Below, piece after piece: positions 58,775-64,000 of a stretch of DNA of 64,000 nucleotides. Below the pieces are notes generated by a model. The model did not search any database, was not told the DNA's origin, and saw nothing but the letters and a program-made list of their open reading frames with translations. The stretch comes from Talpa occidentalis (Eukaryota > Chordata > Mammalia > Eulipotyphla > Talpidae): positions 74,614,740 through 74,678,739 of the forward strand of contig NW_023601322.1 in assembly GCF_014898055.3 (NCBI RefSeq), in the 5' to 3' direction. The translations under genes were made by a program, and so were the position numbers. Position 1 is the stretch's first letter; each line of letters begins with the position of its first letter.

Positions 58775-59179
58775 AAAATGATATGTCAGTGTCCTAATTC
58801 CTGGACTCTCTGAATGTGATTTAATTGGAAAAAGGGGATTTGCAAATATAATTAAGGATTATCAATGAGGTCATCCTGAGTATACTTGAATGAGCCCTAA
58901 ATCCAATGACAAGTATCTTTGGAAGAGGTGGAAGAGAAGATGAGTACGTAGAAGACCATATGAAGACAGAGACAGAGGTTGGAGTGATGTAGCCACAAGC
59001 CAAGGAGCACCAGGAGCCACCAAGAACTGCAAAAGGCAAGAAAAGAACCTCCCCTAGAGCCTCCGGAAGGCACACGACTTGATTTTGAACATTTGGCCTT
59101 CATAACTGTGAGGGAACAAACTTCTGTAGTTTTAACATACCCAGTTTGTGGTAATTTGTTATGGTGACCCTAAGAAATG
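58775..59179 (+). mobile_element. LTR-like interspersed repeat, probably MaLR-related
   Basis: This ancient repeat has blocks I recognise from common mammalian LTR-type repeats: GGGGATTTGCAAATATAATTAAGGAT..., TCCCCTAGAGCCTCCGGAAG, and GTTTGTGGTAATTTGTTATG at the end. The family name is not certain. No coding content. Confidence 0.55.
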
Positions 59180-59656
59180 ATTATATCAAGACCCGAGGAT
59201 GGAGACTGAAGCTGCCTTATGCTGAGGGCTGGGTAGGGAAAGTGAGGCCACAGAGGAGAGGTGAGATATGGCATCTTCTAGATGGGCAAGTAGGACAGGA
59301 ATGCATGCATGCATGAGTGAGTGAGTGGATCAATGAATGGTGCCTCTGAAAAAGCAGGGCTGGGGAGACAAAGGAGACTTGATCCTTAGTAAGTCCTGTC
59401 CCCTCTCAGAGCCTCAGATTCTTAGGAGGGAATCTGACCAGTCATGGGGGCCTGAATTCCAGGACTCTGAGGCCAGGTAGAGGACTTACTTTGGCTACTG
59501 TGGAGCAAGGTATTAAGGAGACACACATCCCTTCATGTAGTTTCACCAAATTTTTATTGAGCCTAGTTCTTTGGTAGAGTTTGGGGATATGATGGTGGAT
59601 AAAAACCACTTAGTTTACATACAACGGAAGCTCCCAGGTCAGTGGGGAACAGATCT

Positions 59657-59695
59657 ATGCAGGCCATAACAGTGACTTGTTCTGGGTTTTGTGTG

Positions 59696-59726
<31 letters not shown>

Positions 59727-59727
59727 A
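59657..59727. repeat. Duplicated block with TG microsatellite, copy 1
   Basis: ATGCAGGCCATAACAGTGAC...TTTTGTGTGTAGTG followed by (TG)n. It matches 61457-61530 with one mismatch over about 70 positions. Confidence 0.95.
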
Positions 59728-60059
59728 TTAACCACTGATTCAACTGTATCATCTGTTGATGTACAAATATTGTCTGTATCAACTGCTTGTAATCTGTCAC
59801 AAAGAACTCATAGGAAGGTTTGACCTGGTTAGGGAAGGGGGGAAAATCCCCCTGAGAGGCTTTGGAAACATTTAAATGGGGAGAAGGAAAAAAATCTTTC
59901 TAGACAGAAATAACAAAGGTCTAGGAATGGGGTTTGGGGAGAATCACCAGTTAGAGGGACAGGAAGAAGACCATGGTGGCAAGAGAAATAAGCAAAGCCA
60001 TGTTGGTTCTTATAGACCACTTGTTAGGATTTTTCCTAAGAATAATATAGTTTACTAAG

Positions 60060-60800
60060 GTAAGAGTGATGTGTTTAGATCTGCCTTTTGAGAAGACCAC
60101 TGTGGTTCAGTGTGGAGTGTGAGATGGGAGAGAACAAGATGGCGGGGTGGGGGGGGCAGTCAGCCAGGAAACTGTCTCATTTGCATTCAACTGAAAGAGG
60201 AATGAGAAAAATGGATGGATTCGAGAGCTAGTTAGGTGACAGAATTGAAGGGATGGGGGATATGGATGGAGAGGGTCTAGGGGTGAGGCAGAGAGAGGAG
60301 CTAAGTGTGACTCCTGCTTAGGTAACTGATGGGAGGTAGCTCCTTCAGTGAATTCAGGGCTATGGGACCTGTAGGGTGGGGGGTGTGAGAGAGCACCAAG
60401 TAAGGACTGGACACATTGCAGTTGAGGTGCCTGGGGAGATGTAGACTGAGTTTGTAGTTCACGAGTCAGAGCAAGGATAGAGAAACCTGACTTATTTGTG
60501 CACAGGCAGACATCACAGAAAGAGGAAAGTACAGCACCTAGGATGAACTTTGAGGAACCCCCAACCTATGCTGAGTTATGGAGAAGGGAACAGGGGGATG
60601 CACTGGGGTTCAGGATAGGGTGAAGAGAAACCTGGGTAGAGGTGGCCAGAGAAGATAGTGGAAATGAAGGGAATTATTCCAGGGAAGCAGTGGTCAAATG
60701 GTGCTGGGGTGTCAATGCTGCTGGGGTCTTCAGCAGATGGGGACAGAAGAATGACTATTCAATGTAGAGACAATGTAGAGAGTTTAGTGAGGCCTAGTTT
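60060..60800 (+). repeat. Old interspersed repeat, family not named
   Basis: It has blocks I know from a widespread ancient mammalian repeat (AAGACCACTGTGGTTCAGTG, TGTGACTCCTGCTTAGGTAACTG, GGTCAAATGGTGCTGGGGTG) but whose name I cannot give with certainty. Similar blocks occur near 12050-12370, 14530-14920, 30600-30780 and 58360-58740. Confidence 0.5.
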
Positions 60801-60936
60801 GATGTTGTGAGGGGTCCAGAAGGCCCACTCTAGGGGTCTGAGGGGTGGCAGGGAGGTGCAGACAGGTGTTTCAAGGAATGTTGCTGTGGTTGAGGATAGT
60901 GACCTTGCAGTAGTTGGTGGGGTCCATTGAGATTGT

Positions 60937-61224
60937 CTTTTTTTTTTTTTTTTAAGATTTTGTTTTTATTTATTTATTTATACAAGAACCAGGGTACAGG
61001 CCAGATGAGTGGGAGGGTGAGAGGATTCACCAGAGACAGCGGGGAACAGAACAGGCAGACAGACGAGATACACTGCTGAGGGGAGCAGCGTGTGCCACAA
61101 GAGAGGTTTGCTGCGCCATGTGGGGCCCTCAACGGGGCCGGCCGGGATTGAACCTGCGCAGCAGAGGCTGCTGACAGCTTTACAACGTGTCGCGCTCAAC
61201 CGCCTGCGCCACCAGGGGAGGCCC
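60937..61224 (-). mobile_element. tRNA-derived SINE, full length, minus strand
   Basis: It begins on the plus strand with a poly-T of about 16 and ends CGCCACCAGGGGAGGCCC. The flanks GAGATTGTCTTTT and GAGATTTTATTTT are an imperfect target duplication. Confidence 0.9.
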
Positions 61225-61456
61225 GAGATTTTATTTTCATAGTAGACGCTTGAACATAATTATAGGTCAAGGGAAGGATCTGTGGAGAGGGTGAAGGTTG
61301 AACATTCAGAAGAGGGAAAGCATGATCCACAGGGCAAGCTCCTGAGAGTAGGGGGGTGAAGGGACCTGGGCAAACAGAGGAGACTCCTGTGGCATAACAG
61401 GCTGTAGCAGATGCAGAAGGGTTGTTTGTTTTTAGTTGAGCTTTGGTGGGTGGTTG

Positions 61457-61495
61457 ATGCAGGCCATAACAGTGACTTGTTCTGGGTTTTGTGTA

Positions 61496-61530
<35 letters not shown>
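61457..61530. repeat. Duplicated block with TG microsatellite, copy 2
   Basis: The same block as at 59657, offset by exactly 1800 bases. The flanks differ on both sides. Confidence 0.95.
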
Positions 61531-61533
<3 letters not shown>

Positions 61534-62099
61534 TCACTCCCCAGGTCTGGGCTGCCAGCCTGTACAGTGTGCTGCACAGAATATCCGCACAGCGCCTGGG
61601 CAGAGGCTGAACGCCTCCCACTCTGGGCTAGCTCCCTGATGAGATTCTCAGATCCTGTTTCCCCTCATCTATGACCAGGAAGGTTCATAGAACAGGCGTG
61701 GGAAACTGCTCTCCTGCCAGGGCCTCTGTCAGCTCAGGCTGAGGTCGGCTGCATCCCTGCCTTGCGCCTTCCCATCCTTGCTGAATGAGATGTCCACTGT
61801 TCAGGGCCGGAGTTGTACAGGAAACATGGGCTGGCCTAATGTGCCAGGCAGGCACTGTGACCTCACCTCCAACACAGTCCCTCCCCCCTCCAACCCGGTC
61901 CCCTCCCCCCCAACCCCACTCAATATTTGAAGGGTTCCCTTCTCATTAACCCAGCACCCACAGATCACCAGGAGTGCCTGCCTCGGAAGCTGAGGGCAGT
62001 CTGAACCCTTCTGGGAGTTTGACCCTGGCGGTGGACTCCTTGTTCCTCCCCTTCTGACACCCCAGCTCCTGGTCCCGGGGGACCCCAGCCTCCTGTAAC

Positions 62100-63010
62100 C
62101 AGACGGTGGTGGTCCTGGGGAGCGAGCAGTGTGCCCTGCAGGACTGCCGAAGAAACGGGCTCGAGCTGAGGTCAGAGGAGCTCGCCTCATCCAGGCACGC
62201 TCCCCCGCTCCCCGCCCCAGCACGCGCGCCGGCTCGTGGGGTCCGCCCTTTTCCAGCGGCGCGGGCGGGCGGAGCCCCACAGGTGGGAGCGGGCCGGGGG
62301 GTGGCGCGCGGGCCGCGTACGTGCGGCGGCCGGCGGGCGGCATGAAGGGCGCGGGCGGGCGGCCCCGCGTGGCCGGAGACCCGCTCCCGGGGCCCCGCGC
62401 TCCGGCGACCGGGCCCTCCCCGCGGGAGTCGCGGGCGGTGGGGAGCCCCGCGCCGGGACGCTGGGGACGCGGAGGCCCGCGCGGGCGCCGGGGCGGGGGG
62501 TGGGGACGTGGCGGCGGCTCAAGGGGGCGGAGCTCGCGCGGGGGGCGGGCCCGGGGGGGGAGGCGGCGCGGGCGGGCGGGGCGCCGCCGCGGGAGGTTCT
62601 GGAAGCGCCGGGGGCAGCGCGTCCAGGTGAGCGCCCCGCGGGGTCCGCCCCGGGCTCGGGCGCGCGCGGGGAGAGCGGGGCGCAGCCTGCCCTCCGCGCT
62701 GGGCTGGGGAATCGGCGCCCGGGGTCGCGCCGTCGGCCGCTCGCGCCGGGTCCTGGTCCCCACCCGCGCGCGCCGCGCGGCTGCTGCCCGGTCCGGTTCC
62801 TGCCCCGCCGCGGCGGCCCCTCCCGGGCCGGGCGGGGAGGTCAGCGGCGGCCGCCCGGGCGGGGAAGTGGCCGCCGGGTCCTGTCAGGCTCCCCGACGAG
62901 GGGCGGCCTGACTACCCTCGGGGCTGCCGGAGGTCAGAGGCGCGGGCGGAGGGAGGGAACCGGGTCCGGCCAGGCCCTGCCCCCAGGGGCGGCGCTGCGT
63001 TCGTGATGTC
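62100..63010 (+). promoter_or_regulatory. P4HA2: CpG island, presumed P4HA2 promoter
   Basis: The densest CpG stretch of the window lies here. It includes G-rich runs at 62484-62585 that could form G-quadruplexes. By conserved order and orientation (P4HA2 faces away from PDLIM4, upstream of it) it should be the P4HA2 promoter transcribing to the right. P4HA2 encodes the alpha-2 subunit of collagen prolyl 4-hydroxylase, an endoplasmic reticulum enzyme. No P4HA2 coding sequence is in the window; its first exon is non-coding in mammals and the coding exons would lie beyond position 64000. The gene name rests on context only. Confidence 0.65.
62560..62626 (+). other. P4HA2: Possible P4HA2 non-coding first exon ending at a GTGAGC donor
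   Basis: At 62622-62632 the plus strand reads TCCAG/GTGAGC, a near-ideal splice donor inside the CpG island. This would end a 5' UTR exon containing the GGGAGGTTCTGGAAGCGCC stretch. The left edge given here is arbitrary because no start site can be read from sequence. No acceptor or coding exon is visible downstream in the window. Confidence 0.4.
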
Positions 63011-64000
63011 CGGCACTTTCTTCCCTCGGAAAGGCGAGGAGTCTTTGGCCTTGGGCGGGCAGGGTCCAGCTTGGTGCCCATGAGAGGGGTTGTTGGATAA
63101 CAAAGTTTCTTTTCCCTTCTGACACCCTTGCTGTAGCTGCCACCCTTTTCCTCAGCAGCTGTGGAGATCTAATTGGTGCTAATTGGTCGACTGATGCAAG
63201 GAACAGTCTCTTCTGTGTGTCAGTAATTGAGGAGCCACTAGTGCCCTGGGGCTGACAGACTGAAGACTGGAGAAAGTCCAGGCCCAGAGCTGTGTGGTGA
63301 GTGCTGTGCTGGGAGGGAGGATGGGGTGTGTTGGGAAGGAGGACCTGGGTGTGGTAGAGCACAGAATGCCCCAAGCCAGAGGGCTTCCTGGAGGAGGTGA
63401 CCCGTGAGCTGGCCAGGTTAGATGAAACCTGAAGTAAAGGTGGTTTGGAGCAGACCTGGACACCAGTGGAGGCAGGTGATGGGAGTAGAGACACTTTCGG
63501 GGATAACTGCCCCTGTACTCTGTCCACCAGAAGTTCCAGTGAGAGGACGGTGCCTGGTATTGTCCCTTGTGTGTGGAGGGTGCCCAGTGAACCTTTGCAG
63601 TAGGAAGAGGATCAGGGCATTTCCTGCTTCAGGACTGCATAGTTGGGCCCTGTTTGTATTCTAATCTGACACCTTTGAGATGGTGTTGGAGAATGTTAAT
63701 GAGACTGAGACTGGTGTCTTTGTAGAGTGACACCTCAGGCATGTGCTTCTTGATGTAGACTACGCTAAGCCTCACAACCTCACCTGTTTGCAGGAGGTCC
63801 TGGCTCTGAGAACAAGGAGACATCGGTTTGCAGAGTAGAGCATTCTTAAAAGTCTCAGATTTTGCAGAGGATCCACTGTCTACCTAAGAATTTATGGAAT
63901 GTTTTTGCAAGCTTCTGCTGCTTCTCACTTCATGTCACAGGTTCCATGATTTAGTTCTCTATTAAATAAGCCAAAATCTCCTTTGGCTTGTGTTCAAATG
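62627..64000 (+). other. P4HA2: Presumed P4HA2 intron 1 (start)
   Basis: To the right of the presumed donor the CpG island fades by about 63.05 kb into ordinary unique sequence. I see no repeat family and no coding exon up to the window end. The 197-residue minus-strand frame across 62934-63527 has no recognisable domain and spans the island edge, so I do not treat it as a gene. Confidence 0.45.

Larger units (their letters stand above)
33781..61800. other. Intergenic region between PDLIM4 and P4HA2
   Basis: About 28 kb lie between the divergent PDLIM4 (minus) and presumed P4HA2 (plus) promoters, similar to the roughly 30 kb I recall in human. I find no spliced coding gene. The left third (33.8-39.8 kb) is mostly unique sequence with small L2/MIR fragments. 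From 39.85 to 54.4 kb it is packed with SINEs, L1 fragments and DNA-transposon relics. From 54.4 to 57.2 kb it is mostly unique. From 57.2 to 61.5 kb it holds an L1 3' end, an LTR-like repeat, an old unclassified repeat and one SINE. A non-coding transcript cannot be excluded. Confidence 0.7.

Noticed and set aside
61801..63006. Open frames of 256-320 residues in the right-hand CpG island
   Set aside because: Arg/Pro/Gly/Ala-rich translations on both strands at once are an effect of GC content; no domain is visible and the genes here have non-coding first exons.

Overview
This is a 64 kb piece of a mammalian nuclear genome. It holds single-copy genes with long introns, CpG-island promoters, old MIR, L2, L1, MaLR and DNA-transposon remnants, and many copies of a tRNA-derived SINE about 270 bp long. 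The SINE begins like GGGCCTCCCTGGTGGCGCAG, has an RNA polymerase III B-box-like GGTTCGATTCC, and ends in AATAAATAAATCTTT plus poly-A. From memory I associate it with rhinolophoid bats (the Rhin-1 type family), but I cannot verify that here. The vertebrate class is secure; bat is a moderate inference.

The gene content matches the mammalian interval P4HA2 - PDLIM4 - SLC22A4 (human 5q31), read in reverse. From left to right the window holds: part of intron 1 of SLC22A4 (1-6693); its first coding exon on the minus strand (6694-7089) with its CpG-island promoter (about 7090-8100); an intergenic stretch (8.2-19.26 kb); the complete coding sequence of PDLIM4 in seven minus-strand exons (19378-33415) with a CpG-island promoter (about 33.2-33.8 kb); and a 28 kb repeat-rich intergenic stretch ending in a third, very GC-rich CpG island (about 62.1-63.0 kb). 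By position and orientation the third island should be the plus-strand promoter and non-coding first exon of P4HA2.

PDLIM4 could be rebuilt exon by exon. All six introns have GT...AG ends, the phases match, and the joined frame gives 331 residues with a PDZ domain at the start and one LIM zinc-finger domain at the end. All eight LIM zinc ligands are present. SLC22A4 exon 1 encodes the first 132 residues of the carnitine/organic cation transporter OCTN1, with the first membrane helix and the glycosylated extracellular loop.

The rest is repeats. I found 17 copies of the SINE; 11 lie between 39.8 and 53.2 kb and none in the PDLIM4 neighbourhood (14.5-39.8 kb). Many have clear target-site duplications. 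The least ordinary items are a probable Mutator-like (MULE) transposon relic with terminal inverted repeats and a FLYWCH-like zinc-finger peptide (53.45-54.37 kb), a 5'-truncated L1 insertion with a perfect 17-bp target duplication (44.2 kb), a short duplication exactly 1800 bp apart at 59.66 and 61.46 kb, and a duplicated block of about 120 bp in SLC22A4 intron 1. I found no undescribed multi-gene system, CRISPR array, operon or RNA gene. This looks like an ordinary mammalian locus with informative repeat biology.
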